A DNA stretch of 49,721 nucleotides from Pseudomonas lopnurensis. Its GTDB lineage: Bacteria > Pseudomonadota > Gammaproteobacteria > Pseudomonadales > Pseudomonadaceae. Every line of letters begins with the position of its first letter. Positions within the stretch are counted from its first letter, which is position 1. A program made the translations under genes and the position numbers. The stretch lies in the NCBI RefSeq assembly GCF_015070855.1, contig NZ_JADDIX010000045.1, positions 1-49,721 on the forward strand, read 5' to 3'. Below, piece after piece: positions 28,858-39,400 of the stretch. The notes beneath the pieces are model-generated. The model was not told the origin of the DNA. It ran no database searches and was given only the letters and a program-made list of their open reading frames with translations.

Positions 28858-30019
28858 ATTTCGTTTCGTTGAACAGCTCGCGGCCGATCAGCATGCGGCG
28901 GATTTCGCTGGTGCCGGCGCCGATCTCGTAGAGCTTGGCGTCGCGCAGCAGGCGGCCGGTGGGGAATTCATTGATATAGCCGTTGCCGCCGAGGATCTGG
29001 ATCGCCTGCAGGGCCATCTGCGTAGCGTTCTCGGCGGTATAGAGGATCACCCCGGCGGCGTCCTTGCGCGTCGTCTCGCCGCGGTCGCAGGCCTGAGCCA
29101 CGGCATAGAGGTAGGCGCGGCTGGCGTTGAGCTGGGTGTACATGTCGGCCACCTTGCCCTGGATGAACTGGAACTCGCCGATGCTCTGGCCGAACTGCTT
29201 GCGGTCGTGGATGTAGGGCACCACCACGTCCAGGCAGGCCTGCATGATCCCGGTGGGGCCGCCGGCGAGCACCACGCGCTCGTAGTCCAGGCCGCTCATC
29301 AGCACTTTCACGCCGCCGTTCTCGACACCCAGCACGTTCTCCTCCGGCACCTCGACGTCGTCGAAGAACAGCTCGCAGGTGTTGGAGCCGCGCATGCCGA
29401 GCTTGTCGAACTTGTTGCCGCGCGAGAAACCCTTCCAGTCGCGCTCGACGATGAACGCGGTGATGCCGTGCGGACCCTTGTCCAGGGCGGTCTTGGCGTA
29501 GATCACGTAGGTGTTGGCGTCCGGGCCGTTGGTAATCCAGGTCTTGCTGCCGTTGAGCACGTAGCGGTCGCCGCGCTTCTCGGCGCGCAGCTTCATCGAG
29601 ACCACGTCGGAGCCGGCATTCGGCTCGCTCATGGCCAGCGCGCCGACGTGTTCGCCGCTGATCAGCCTGGGCAGGTAGCGGGCCTTCTGCTCGGGGTTGC
29701 CGTTGCGGTTGATCTGGTTGACGCAGAGGTTCGAGTGCGCGCCGTAGGAGAGGGCCACCGAGGCCGAACCGCGGCTGATTTCCTCCATCGCCACCACATG
29801 GGCCAGGTAGCCGAGGCCGGCGCCGCCGTATTCCTCGGAGACGGTCACGCCGAGCAGACCCATCTCACCGAATTTCTTCCACATGTCCGCGGGGAACAGG
29901 TTGTCCTGGTCGATGGCCTCGGCGCGCGGCGCCAGTTCGGCGGCGACGAAGGCCTGCACCTGCTCGCGCAGCATGTCGATGGTTTCACCGAGGGCGAAGT
30001 TGAGGCTGGAGTAGTTCAT
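28856..30019 (-). CDS. liuA: Isovaleryl-CoA dehydrogenase
   Basis: A 387-residue FAD-dependent acyl-CoA dehydrogenase that oxidises isovaleryl-CoA to 3-methylcrotonyl-CoA. Family segments include [46 protein letters not shown] and the C-terminal [19 protein letters not shown]. It is the first gene of the liu operon and lies downstream of the palindrome at 30148, the likely LiuR site. Electrons would pass to ETF. Confidence 0.95.
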   Translation of the reverse strand: MNYSSLNFALGETIDMLREQVQAFVAAELAPRAEAIDQDNLFPADMWKKFGEMGLLGVTVSEEYGGAGLGYLAHVVAMEEISRGSASVALSYGAHSNLCVNQINRNGNPEQKARYLPRLISGEHVGALAMSEPNAGSDVVSMKLRAEKRGDRYVLNGSKTWITNGPDANTYVIYAKTALDKGPHGITAFIVERDWKGFSRGNKFDKLGMRGSNTCELFFDDVEVPEENVLGVENGGVKVLMSGLDYERVVLAGGPTGIMQACLDVVVPYIHDRKQFGQSIGEFQFIQGKVADMYTQLNASRAYLYAVAQACDRGETTRKDAAGVILYTAENATQMALQAIQILGGNGYINEFPTGRLLRDAKLYEIGAGTSEIRRMLIGRELFNETK

Positions 30020-30147
30020 GGGGTCACCTGCTGGTCTTGTATTTGTTCTGTTTCAGAGGGTTCGTTGGGCGGCTTTGGCGCCGCCCGGCCCGGCGCTCCG
30101 GCTCCCCTTTTTCGTCATTGGGGGAGTGGGTTGTCAGGTAGTTACCT

Positions 30148-30161
30148 TTACGTTAACGTAA
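30148..30161. promoter_or_regulatory. Probable LiuR operator in the liuA / acyl-CoA synthetase divergent region
   Basis: TTACGTTAACGTAA is a perfect 14-bp palindrome in the 226-bp gap between divergent liuA and the acyl-CoA synthetase gene. It matches my recollection of the LiuR consensus. On the minus strand a TTGACA-like element (about 30170-30175) lies upstream of it, so the palindrome would fall in or near the spacer, the normal MerR arrangement; on the plus strand TTGTCA at 30131 stands similarly. Promoter positions are inference. Confidence 0.75.
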
Positions 30162-30245
30162 CCGTGCCCTTGGATGACTGTCAACACCGCCGGCGCCCTT
30201 GGGAAGTAAAGCCTCATAACAAGCATAAGACCGAGGAAAATCGAC

Positions 30246-31928
30246 ATGAGTCTTCCGAGCTATACCTGCGGACCGCAGAGCAAACCCCTGCTGCCCATGA
30301 CCATCGGCGCGGCCTTCGACCGCACCGTGGAGCGCTTCGCCCAGCGCGAGGCCCTGGTGGTGCGTCATCAGCAACTGCGCTACACATGGGCGGAACTGGC
30401 TGATGCGGTGGAGCGGTGCGCGCGCGGGTTGCTGGCGCTCGGTCTCGAGCCTGGCGAGCGGCTCGGGATCTGGTCGCCGAACTGCGCCGAGTGGTGCATC
30501 GTCCAGTTCGCCACGGCGAAGATCGGCGTGATACTGGTCAACATCAATCCGGCCTACCGGCTCAACGAACTCGAATACGCGCTGAAGCAGTCCGGCTGTC
30601 GCTGGCTGGTCTGTGCCGATGCCTTCAAAACGTCCGATTACCACGCCATGCTGCACGAGCTGCTGCCGGAACTGGAGCGCTCGGCCATCGGTGCGCTGCA
30701 GAGCCACATGCTGCCGGAGCTGCGCGGGGTGATCAGCCTCGGCGCCAGGCCGACGGACGGCATGCTGCAGTGGCAGGCGTTGATGGCCATGGCCGAGCAG
30801 GTCGGCCCGGAGCAGCTGCGCCAGTGCGGCGAGCGCCTGCAGTTCGACGAACCGATCAACATCCAGTACACCTCCGGCACCACGGGTTTCCCCAAGGGCG
30901 CCACGCTGAGCCACTACAACATCCTCAACAACGGCTACATGGTCGGCGAGAGCCTCGGGCTCAGCGAGCACGATCGCTTGGTGATCCCGGTGCCGCTGTA
31001 CCACTGCTTCGGCATGGTCATGGGCAACCTCGGTTGCGTCACCCACGGCACCACCATGATCTACCCGAGCGCCGCGTTCGAGCCGCAGGCCGCGTTGCAG
31101 GCGGTCGCCGAGGAACGCGCCACCGGCCTCTACGGCGTGCCGACCATGTTCATCGCCATGCTCGACCATCCCGAGCGCCAGTCGCTGGATCTGGCTTCCC
31201 TGCGCACCGGCATCATGGCCGGCGCCACCTGCCCGATCGAGGTGATGAAGCGGGTCATCGACGAGATGCACATGCAGGAAGTGCAGATCGCCTACGGCAT
31301 GACCGAAACCAGCCCGGTGTCGACCCAGACCGGCCCGGACGACGATCTCGAACGCCGGGTGACCAGCGTCGGCCGCACCCAGCCGCACCTGGAGAGCAAG
31401 GTGGTCGACGAACACGGCGCAGTGGTGCCGCGCGGGCAGATCGGCGAGCTGTGCACCCGCGGCTACAGCGTCATGCTCGGCTACTGGAACAACCCGGAGG
31501 CCACCCGCGAGGCCATCGACGGCGCGCGCTGGATGCACACCGGCGACCTCGCGGTGATGGACGACGAGGGCTACCTGAAGATCGTCGGGCGCAACAAGGA
31601 CATGATCATCCGCGGCGGCGAGAACGTGTATCCGCGCGAGATCGAGGAGTTCCTCTTCACCCACCCGGCGGTGGCCGACGTGCAGGTGATCGGCGTGCCG
31701 GACAGCAAGTTCGGTGAGGAGATCGTCGCCTGGATCAAGCTGCATCCGGGCCATCAGGTCGAGGCCGAGACGCTGCGCGAGTTTTGCAAGGGCCGCATCG
31801 CTCACTTCAAGACGCCGCGACACATCAGGTTCGTCGACGACTTCCCGATGACCATCAGCGGCAAGGTGCAGAAATTCCGCATGCGCGAGATCAGCGTGGT
31901 CGAGCTGGGGCTCAACGAACGCCACTGA
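30246..31928 (+). CDS. Acyl-CoA synthetase (AMP-forming)
   Basis: A 560-residue member of the AMP-binding (ANL) superfamily. The P-loop-like [13 protein letters not shown] is at about residues 208-220, YGMTETSP follows, then [21 protein letters not shown] and the C-terminal [12 protein letters not shown] with the catalytic lysine. It resembles the medium-chain/ACSF2 group. Its divergent position from liuA with a shared operator suggests it activates a branched or short fatty acid, such as isovalerate or acetoacetate, for the liu route. The exact substrate is not determined by sequence. Confidence 0.92.
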   Translation: MSLPSYTCGPQSKPLLPMTIGAAFDRTVERFAQREALVVRHQQLRYTWAELADAVERCARGLLALGLEPGERLGIWSPNCAEWCIVQFATAKIGVILVNINPAYRLNELEYALKQSGCRWLVCADAFKTSDYHAMLHELLPELERSAIGALQSHMLPELRGVISLGARPTDGMLQWQALMAMAEQVGPEQLRQCGERLQFDEPINIQYTSGTTGFPKGATLSHYNILNNGYMVGESLGLSEHDRLVIPVPLYHCFGMVMGNLGCVTHGTTMIYPSAAFEPQAALQAVAEERATGLYGVPTMFIAMLDHPERQSLDLASLRTGIMAGATCPIEVMKRVIDEMHMQEVQIAYGMTETSPVSTQTGPDDDLERRVTSVGRTQPHLESKVVDEHGAVVPRGQIGELCTRGYSVMLGYWNNPEATREAIDGARWMHTGDLAVMDDEGYLKIVGRNKDMIIRGGENVYPREIEEFLFTHPAVADVQVIGVPDSKFGEEIVAWIKLHPGHQVEAETLREFCKGRIAHFKTPRHIRFVDDFPMTISGKVQKFRMREISVVELGLNERH

Positions 31929-31976
31929 CGGCATTCGGCCGGAGCCGCGCCGGCCCTACCATTACGGAGTGTTTAC

Positions 31977-32582
31977 ATGACCCAGTCGATCAGCCGTTTT
32001 CCGCTCGCCGAAAATCTCGATGCGCTGCCGCAGGACGTGCGCGAGCGCATCCTCGCGGTGCAGGCCAAGGCCGGCTTCGTGCCCAACGTGTTTCTCATGC
32101 TGGCGCACCGCCCCGACGAATTCCGCGCCTTCTTCGCCTACCACGATGCGCTGATGGAGCGTGCCGCCGACAGCCTGACCCAGGCCGAGAAGGAGATGAT
32201 CGTGGTCGCCGTCAGCGCCGATCACGGCTGCCTGTACTGCGTGGTCGCCCACGGCGCGATCCTGCGCATCCTCGCCAAGGACCCGCTGATCGCCGATCAG
32301 CTCGCGGTCAACTACCGGGCCGCCCCGATCAGTGCGCGCCAGCAGGCGATGCTGGATTTCGCCCTGCATATCGCCGCGCAGCGCGGCGTGCTCGACGATG
32401 CCTGGCAGGCGCGGCTCGAAGCGCAAGGCTTCAGCCGCGACGACATCTGGGACATCGGCGGCATCGCCGCCTTCTTCGGGCTATCCAACCGCCTGGTCTC
32501 GATGGCGCGCACCCCGCCGAACGAAGAGTTCTACCTGCTGGGCCGCGTGCCCAGAAGCCCCGCGCGCCGGGCCGCTCGGTGA
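31977..32582 (+). CDS. AhpD-like peroxidase-related protein (CMD family)
   Basis: A 201-residue protein of the carboxymuconolactone decarboxylase/AhpD superfamily. It carries the redox motif GCLYCVVAH (C85, C88, H92), and FVPNVFLMLAHRPDEFRAFFAYHDALM is typical of the 'uncharacterised peroxidase-related' branch. It follows the acyl-CoA synthetase by 48 bp and may be cotranscribed. The last residues (PRSPARRAAR) run into a remnant of another gene, so its C-terminus may have been changed. No partner reductase is nearby. Confidence 0.9.
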   Translation: MTQSISRFPLAENLDALPQDVRERILAVQAKAGFVPNVFLMLAHRPDEFRAFFAYHDALMERAADSLTQAEKEMIVVAVSADHGCLYCVVAHGAILRILAKDPLIADQLAVNYRAAPISARQQAMLDFALHIAAQRGVLDDAWQARLEAQGFSRDDIWDIGGIAAFFGLSNRLVSMARTPPNEEFYLLGRVPRSPARRAAR

Positions 32583-32688
32583 ATGGGTGCACGTCATCCT
32601 CGGGGTGATCTTCGTGCTCTGCGTGCTGCTGTTCCGCTCCGGCATCGTCGGCTGGCTGGAACGCCTGGTGACGCGCAACTTCAAGTGA
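32570..32688 (+). pseudogene. C-terminal tail of a membrane permease, LivM-like remnant
   Basis: In a frame different from the preceding gene, codons 32570-32688 read LGEWVHVILGVIFVLC..., a hydrophobic helix, then RSGIVGWLERL and a stop. This is like the last 35-40 residues of branched-chain amino acid ABC permeases of the LivM/UrtC type. There is no start codon and no upstream part, so it looks like the surviving end of a deleted gene. The family call is tentative. Confidence 0.4.
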
Positions 32689-32697
32689 CGCGGCCAT

Positions 32698-33912
32698 TCA
32701 GGCCCCGGTGGTGCAGGGCTCGCCCGGTGTCGCTGGCTGCTGTCGGAGCGGGTTGTCGCGGCGGTCCAGGCGCCCGCTCCAGTTGGTCAACGCCAGGGCG
32801 AGCAGCACTACCAGCGAGCCGATCCAGGCGGTATGGATCAGGCCGATGTGCGCAACGATCTGCCCGCCCAGCCAGGCGCCACCGGCAATCCCGAGGTTGA
32901 ACGCGGCGATGTTCAGCCCGGAGGCGATATCCACCGCCTGGGGCGCATGGTGCTCGGCCTGGCGGACCACATAGACCTGCAGCCCCGGCACGCTGCCGAA
33001 TGCCACCGCTCCCCAGCACAACACGGTGAGCAACGCCAGCCAGGGATTGGCGGCTGTGAGGGTCAGCGCCAGCAGTACGGCGGCGAGCAGCCCGAAGATG
33101 ATCTGCAGCGCGCCGATCGGCCCGCGCCTGTCAGCCAGCCGGCCGCCCCAGATATTGCCCACCGCAACCGATATGCCGTAGACCAGCAGCACCAGGCTGA
33201 CGGTGCCTTCCGCGAAGCCGCTGATCTCCTGCAGCATCGGTGCGAGAAAGGTGAAGGCGATGAAGGTGCCGCCATAGCCCACTGCGGTCATGGCATAGAC
33301 CAGCAGCAGTCGGGGTTGCTTGAGTACCGCGAGCTGCTGGGAAAGCGATGCTGGCTTGCTGTGGCGGATGTCGCCGGGTACGCAGATCAGGCTGCCGATG
33401 AAGGCGATCACGCCGAGCAGCGACACGGCGAGGAAGGTCTCGCGCCAGCCGAAGGTCTGTCCGACGAAGGTGCCCAGGGGTACGCCCGTGACCAGTGCCA
33501 CGGTCAGCCCGGTGAACATCACCGCGATGGCGCTGGCGGCTTTCTCCCGCGAGACCAGACCGGTGACGATGGTCGAGCCGATGGAGAAGAACACGCCGTG
33601 GGCCAGGCCGGTGACGATGCGTGCCAGGATCAGCGCTTCGTAGCCCGGGGCTTGCTAGGCCAGGAGATTGCCGAGGGTGAACAGCAGCATCAGCGCCAGC
33701 AGCAAGTGCTTGCGCGTCAGCCTGCCGGTGAGCGCAGTCAGCAGCGGGGCGCCGACTGCCACGCCAAGAGCGTAGAGGCTGACCAGCAGGCCGGCGGACG
33801 GCAGGCTGACGCCGAGGTCGCTGGCGATGGTGGGAATCAGGCCGACGATGACGAATTCCGTCGTGCCGATGGCAAAAGCGCTGAGCGTCAGCGCAAGCAG
33901 GGCGATGGGCAT
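32698..33912 (-). pseudogene. MFS transporter (DHA1/AraJ-like) with an in-frame amber codon
   Basis: The reading frame from ATG 33912 (MPIALLALTLSAFAIGTTEF) to the stop at 32698 would give about 404 residues of a 12-helix major facilitator of the AraJ/DHA1 drug-exporter group. Codon 86, at 33657-33655, is TAG (context NLLA-stop-QAPGYEALILARIVTG), and the frame continues unbroken after it. A TGG to TAG change is the simplest origin. Unless TAG is suppressed or the sequence is in error, only an 85-residue fragment is made. It is divergent from the LysR gene, its likely regulator. Confidence 0.88.
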
Positions 33913-34009
33913 GGAACACTCCGACTGGGATTGCAGGTGCGCAGTGTCGGCGCCAGACTCTTGCGGAAAATCGGGGTTCAAGGCAAACGCAATTGACTGC
34001 GAGTCAGTA

Positions 34010-34918
34010 ATGAAAATGACACTCGACGAACTGCAGGCCTTCACGGCGGTGGTGGATTCCGGTTCGATCAGCGGCGCCGCCGAGCAACTGGGGCAGACGG
34101 CATCCGGGGTCAGCCGCGCCCTGGGCCGGCTCGAAACCAAGCTGGCGGTGACCCTGCTTCGGCGCACCACGCGCCGGCTGGAGCTGACCGAGGAAGGTGC
34201 GCTGTTCCTGAATCAGGCGCGGCAGATCCTCGACCAGGTGGAAAACGCCGAGGAGCAGATGGCCCGGCGCCTGCAGCACCCGGCAGGGCTGCTGCGGATC
34301 AATGCGTCGGCACCGTTCATGTCGCATGTCGTGGTGCCGCTGATCGGCGGGTTCCGTCGGCGCTATCCGGATATCGAGCTGGAGTTGCACAGCAGCGACC
34401 GGATCATCGACCTGCTCGAACATCGCACCGACGTGGCGTTGCGCCACGGCTCGCTACCCGATTCCACCCTGCACGCCCGGCCGCTTGGCCGCAGCCGGTT
34501 GCGGATACTGGCCAGTCCCGATTACCTGGCCCGACATGGCACACCCATGGCCGTGGAGGACCTGGCCGGCCACCGCCTGCTCGGATTCACCCAGCCGGAG
34601 ACGCTCAACCAGTGGCCGTTGCGACACCCTTTGGGCGAGCGGCTGCCGATCGTACCGCGGCTGAGCGCATCCAGTGGCGAGACGGTGCGCCAGCTGGCCT
34701 TGACGGGGGAGGGGATCGCCTGCCTGTCCGATTTCATGACCGCCGCGGACCGCACCGAGGGGCGCCTGGTCGAGCTGCTGGCGCCGGTCACCGTCGAGGT
34801 GCTGCAGCCGATCCACGCCGTGTACTACCGCAACACCGCCCTGGCCTCGCGCATCAGCTGTTTTCTCGACTACCTCGGCGAGCGAATCGCCCGGCAGGCG
34901 TGGGCGCAGCACGGTTGA
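34010..34918 (+). CDS. LysR-family transcriptional regulator
   Basis: A 302-residue LysR-type regulator of the CrgA-like group. The N-terminal winged helix (LDELQAFTAVVDSGSISGAA, then GQTASGVSRALGRLETKLAV) is followed by a substrate-binding domain. ATG 34010 and ATG 34016 are both possible starts. It is transcribed divergently from the broken MFS gene across 97 bp, the usual set-up for a LysR regulator and its target exporter. Its effector is unknown. Confidence 0.92.
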   Translation: MKMTLDELQAFTAVVDSGSISGAAEQLGQTASGVSRALGRLETKLAVTLLRRTTRRLELTEEGALFLNQARQILDQVENAEEQMARRLQHPAGLLRINASAPFMSHVVVPLIGGFRRRYPDIELELHSSDRIIDLLEHRTDVALRHGSLPDSTLHARPLGRSRLRILASPDYLARHGTPMAVEDLAGHRLLGFTQPETLNQWPLRHPLGERLPIVPRLSASSGETVRQLALTGEGIACLSDFMTAADRTEGRLVELLAPVTVEVLQPIHAVYYRNTALASRISCFLDYLGERIARQAWAQHG

Positions 34919-34978
34919 GCGTGAACGATGGGCGATCAGGCGTGCCTAACCTGCCAGGCACTGCTGGAGGATACGTTC

Positions 34979-35176
34979 ATGCCTGGTACCGAACCCTATG
35001 CGCAACCGCGACCCGCAGAGTCCTGGTGGCTCGACGAGTCGCCCCTCAACGACCTGGACGAAGCCGAGGACGACACCGATCCGGATGACCCTGAAGCGCT
35101 GCCGGAAGAAACGCTCGAACAGCTGGAAAAAGCCGCCCCGCCACCCGACCCGATACCCGATCCGGGGCCGCTGTAG
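34979..35176 (+). CDS. Small acidic proline-rich hypothetical protein
   Basis: A 65-residue frame from ATG 34979 (MPGTEPYAQPRPAESWWLDE) with GGAGG about 9 nt upstream. The product is rich in Asp, Glu and Pro, ends in a PPPDPIPDPGPL-type tail, and has no membrane segment or known domain. A longer reading from 34928 is possible. It lies between the LysR gene and an integrase remnant. The coding call rests on the ribosome site and codon composition only. Confidence 0.5.
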   Translation: MPGTEPYAQPRPAESWWLDESPLNDLDEAEDDTDPDDPEALPEETLEQLEKAAPPPDPIPDPGPL

Positions 35177-35189
35177 CCAATGAGACCAA

Positions 35190-35703
35190 GCCAAAGAATT
35201 GGATGAAGGTGGGCAGGGAGGATTACCGATCCCTACATCCGCATGAGCCTGTTCCTGCAGGCGGCCTTCGGGCTGCGCCGCGAAGAGTCCATCAAGTTCA
35301 GGCTCAGCGACGACCACATCGCCATCAAAGGCTAATGGGCCACAGGTGGGCTTGACCGGGCAGTGCCTATCACGACGCCGGAACAGCGCGTCTTACTGGA
35401 CGGTGCCCGCCTGCTTGCGGGCTCGGGGGCACTGCTTCCATCGAGTAGATCCCACATCCAACAGCGTCATGTTTATGACGGGCAGCCCAAGGCTGTGGGG
35501 GTAAGCAACATGCATGGATTGCAGCATCAATATGCCAGATGCGCCATGAGGCCTTGACCGGCTGGAAGCACCTGCTGTGGTGGAGTTCATCATCGAGCAC
35601 GACCTCTGGGCAGCGCTTACAAGATCACCAATCCCGACAACTCATCAGTCTTGAGTTAGGACATAAGCGGATCGGTGTAGTCTCGATTTATCTGGTCCGA
35701 TAG
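35190..35703 (+). pseudogene. Decayed tyrosine-recombinase integrase
   Basis: Pieces of a phage/island integrase are readable in shifting frames. TDPYIRMSLFLQAAFGLRREESIKF (35222-35297) holds the first catalytic Arg. After a stop at 35334, PITTPEQRVLLDGARLLAGS and SNMHGLQHQYA (35364-35556) follow. After another shift come ALTGWK and ISLELGHKRIGVVSIYLVR (to 35703), with the putative Tyr. The second catalytic Arg of the usual HGLRH box is Gln (HGLQH). Frameshifts, stops and this change show it is dead. It marks an old integrated element next to the restriction locus. Confidence 0.85.
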
Positions 35704-35706
35704 AAG

Positions 35707-36420
35707 TCACTCAGACTGCTTGCCCAGGGGCAGCGCGTTCAGTTCCGCACGAGCCTCCCGCCAGGCGGGATAGTGCTGATCCAGCAAGGCGATGAAGCGC
35801 TCACTGTGCGTCGGCTCGATCAGATGGATCATCTCGTGCACGATCACATATTCGAGCAGGTCACGAGGCTTCTTGACCAGTTCCGTATTGAGCCGAATGT
35901 GAGCGCGTTGGTGATTGCAACTGCCCCACTTGGTTTTCATGCACTGCAAAAAATACCCTTCCACCTTCACGCCGATGCGTCGTTCCCAATGCACGATCAA
36001 GGGCGGAATCGCTTCGTGCAACAAGGACCGTTGCCAACGTTGGTAGATGGCTTCTCGCCTGTTTGCATCGGCTCCAGGACGAACACTTAGGGTGATGCGC
36101 CGATGATCCATCTTCACGACAGGCGGAGCCTCGCGCTCCACCACCGTGAGCAGATGGCGGCGCCCCCAGATGTAATGGCTTTCCCTCGTGACGAACTGGC
36201 GGGGCGTTTCACGTGCTTGTGCCAGCAATTGCGCCTGTTGCTGGCGAATCCAGCGTAATTTGGAAACGGCATAGGCACGCGCCACTTCCAGCCGCGTACC
36301 GGTCGGCGCTACCAGCGTCACCCTACCCTCGGGCGGATGTACAGAAAGATGGACATTCTTCACTGCCTTGAACGTGACGGTAATGTCCAGCTCCCCCAGG
36401 CGTATGTGTGTCTGTGTCAT
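35707..36420 (-). CDS. YgjP-type zinc metallopeptidase-like protein (M48 superfamily)
   Basis: A 237-residue protein of the YgjP/SprT-like zinc hydrolase family. The zinc-binding motif HEMIHLIEPTH (H195, E196, H199, H205) is preceded by the family block MKTKWGSCNHQRAHIRLNTEL. Its ATG overlaps the hsdR stop codon (ATGA), so it is translationally coupled to the restriction subunit. Genes of this family often accompany type I restriction loci; its role there is not known. It is the last gene of the hsd operon. Confidence 0.9.
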   Translation of the reverse strand: MTQTHIRLGELDITVTFKAVKNVHLSVHPPEGRVTLVAPTGTRLEVARAYAVSKLRWIRQQQAQLLAQARETPRQFVTRESHYIWGRRHLLTVVEREAPPVVKMDHRRITLSVRPGADANRREAIYQRWQRSLLHEAIPPLIVHWERRIGVKVEGYFLQCMKTKWGSCNHQRAHIRLNTELVKKPRDLLEYVIVHEMIHLIEPTHSERFIALLDQHYPAWREARAELNALPLGKQSE

Positions 36421-39400
36421 CAGTAGCCCGGCTGATTTTTCAGCAGATCGAACAGCTTGAGCGTTGATTCGCGGTTGCGACCGGTCAGCGGGTACAGGAC
36501 GTTCTGCACGATGCGTTCCTTGGCTTCGTCGCCGCGCCAGCCCGCCGGGGCTTCCTCAAGCATCAGGCGGTCGATCTTCAGTGCCAAAAAGGCCAACGGG
36601 TCGCCGTAATGCGCTTCCAGCTCTTGAACGGCACCGTCCTCAGGCAGCGCATCAGCGGAAATGATGTCCGGCAGGTTGCGATAAATCACCAGAGCGCTGG
36701 TATTGCCGCGCAGGATGGTGGGTTCATCGCTATCGTGCTGTTTCTGGTGCACCTTCTTTACCAGAGCTTCTGCATTGCGCAGGAATGCTTCGTAGGCCTC
36801 GGTGCTTTCGCGGCTTTGCTGGATCAGGTCATCGAGCAGTTTGGACATCTGCTCATAAAAGCGTGGATCGGTCAGGCGGTCGCGAATGATGGTCTTGCGG
36901 ACGTTGTTGATGATGGTTTCGGCAATGGCATTCTTCGATAGCTTGCCCTTCTCATTGAGCTTCTTGGCGATGGCGTCGTGGATACCGGTCTCGATGATCA
37001 GCTCGGTCAATGACAGTTCGGCCAACTCACCCAGGGCCTTTGCCGGCTCCGCCTGAATGTAGGTGTTGATAAGGTGGCGCATGTCGGCCTCGTAGGGCTT
37101 GATGTCCAGCTCTTCGCCGCTGTAGTGCTTGATGGCCGAACGCACCTCGGCATAGAACCCGGTTTCTCGCTGCAAGGTATCGATTTCATTACCGGAATAA
37201 CCGGCCTCTTCCAGGTTCTGAGCGATGGCGGCAAAGGCGCGCAGGTAGGTCGACACTGCCTTGTAGAAGGCGATACGTAGCGCCTCACTTTCCAGCAGCG
37301 CCTCCGGATTGCCGGCATGGCCGCAAAAATAGTGAATGAACTGCTCCTGTTCGCGGGGCTGTTCCACTGGTTCACACAGGTAATGCAGCGCTTCACGCGC
37401 GTCGTCCAGTTGTTTACGGCCTTCGTCGAGCCAGTTCTTCAAGTGGATGTTGTTATCGCCGCCGTTACCCGCGTCGATGTCCAGCTCGTCGGAGCTGTAC
37501 ACCGCAATGGCCTGCTGCACGTCGCCGAACAGCTCCTTGTAGTCGACGATATGGCCATAATCCTTGTCGTCGCCATCGAGCCGGTTGGTGCGGCAGATGG
37601 CCTGGAACAGGTTGTGGTCGTGCAGTTCGTTGTCCAGGTAGATGTAGGTACAACTGGGGGCGTCGAAGCCGGTGAGCAGTTTGCTGACCACGATCAGCAG
37701 CTTCATGCTGGCCGGCTCCTCGATGAAGCGGCGCTTGGTTTCGTCTTCGTACTGTTTGGTGCTCTGACCTTCGCGCAGGACGTGCTTCTTGTAGGTGTCG
37801 TACTTGTAACGCTCGTCGCTGCCGGATGACGCCTTCGAGATAGCCGCCGGGTTGGGTTCGAACGAGGTGATGATGCCTACATGAGCGCCAAAGTGGGTGT
37901 TCTGGAACAGGCGGAAGTAATGGCAGGCATCGTAGATCGAGGCCGCCACCAGGATCGCCGTGCCGCGATCGTTGTCCAGGCGGGGCTTGAGGCTGAAGTC
38001 CTCGATGATGTTGGCAACGATGCGCTCCTTGCGCTCCTTGGCACTCATCAACTCTTCCATCGTTGCCCAGCGCTTGCGCAGGATGGATTTCTGGAAATTG
38101 TTCAGCCCGCGGGTCTTCTTCTCGAACCAGGCATCGATGGCTTCGCGTGAGGTCAGCCGCTGCGGCACATCGCGTGCTTCGTACTTCAGGTCCAGCACCA
38201 CCTTGTCGGCCACCGCTTCGTGGAACTTGTAGGTGTGGATGTAGGTGCCGAACACATCGCGGGTGGTTTGCCTGTCCTTGCGCAGCAGCGGCGTGCCGGT
38301 AAAGCCGAGGAAAAGGGCATCGGCCAGCCAGCGTTTCATCTGTTTGTTCATGTTGCCGCCCTGAGTGCGATGGCACTCGTCCACGAACACATAGAAACGT
38401 CCGTGAATAGACGGTGGTTCGCCCTTGAGATCGGCCGCATCGAACTTGTGGATAAGTGCGCACAACAGGCGTGGCGTGGTGGCTCCAAGCTTTTGCACGA
38501 AGTCTGCCCGCGAGGTGATGCGCGGCGAAGCCGACTCCGCACCTATCACCCCGGCGTTACGCATCACGCCTTCGATCTGCTTGTCCAGCTCGTCACGGTC
38601 GGTCACCACCAACACCCGTGCTTGCGGGTCATGTTCCAGCAGCCATTTGGCCAGCAGCACCATCAGGATGCTCTTGCCGCTGCCCTGGGTGTGCCAGATC
38701 ACCCCGCCTTCTCGCTTGGCCAGGCGTTCCTGGGCGGCCTTGATGCCCTGGTACTGGTGCTGCCTTGGCACCTTCTTGAAGCCCGCGTCGAAGATCACGA
38801 AGTGGCGGAGCAGATCCAGCAACCGCTCCTTGCTGCACATCTGTGCCAGCGGGCGATCCAGCAAGGCGCCTGCGATTACCGCGGCTTGCGGCTGTTCGTC
38901 TTTCCACTGCACGAAGAAATGCTCGGGCGTGCCGGTGGTGCCATAGCGCAGGCCCTGCGCATCGCTGCCCGCCAGCAGCAACTGCACGGTGCTGAAGAAA
39001 CCCTGGTTGAACACTTCCTCCTGGTTGCTGAGCAGTTGGCGAATACCGTCGCCGACATCCACCGAGCTGCGCTTGAGCTCGAGCACCGCCACCGCCAGGC
39101 CGTTGATATAGAGCACGATGTCCGGCCGGCGCGTGTTCACCCCCTTGAGCGTCACTTCCTCGGCCAGGGCGAAGTGATTGCGTTCGGGTTGCATCCAGTC
39201 GATCAACTGCACCGTGTCGTGGGACTGGCCTGCGGCGATCTGCACCGGCACGCCATAACGCAGCAACTGGTAGGTGCGCAGGTTGGCCTGATAGGGCGTG
39301 ATGCCGGTGACATCCACCGCGACTTCCAGCTTCTGCAAGGCGGCGTTGATATGGGCGGGCGAGTAACCGCGTGCGCTCAGATTGGCGCGCAGCAGGTCGC

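Noticed and set aside
27134-30403. A plus-strand open frame of more than 1000 codons across the liu operon
   Set aside because: It lies wholly opposite liuB and liuA, which have full family motifs, and its sequence is low-complexity His/Ala/Val/Gly as expected from the antisense of GC-rich genes.
30153-31934. A 593-codon minus-strand frame opposite the acyl-CoA synthetase
   Set aside because: It is an antisense shadow of a gene with intact AMP-binding motifs and has no domain pattern of its own.
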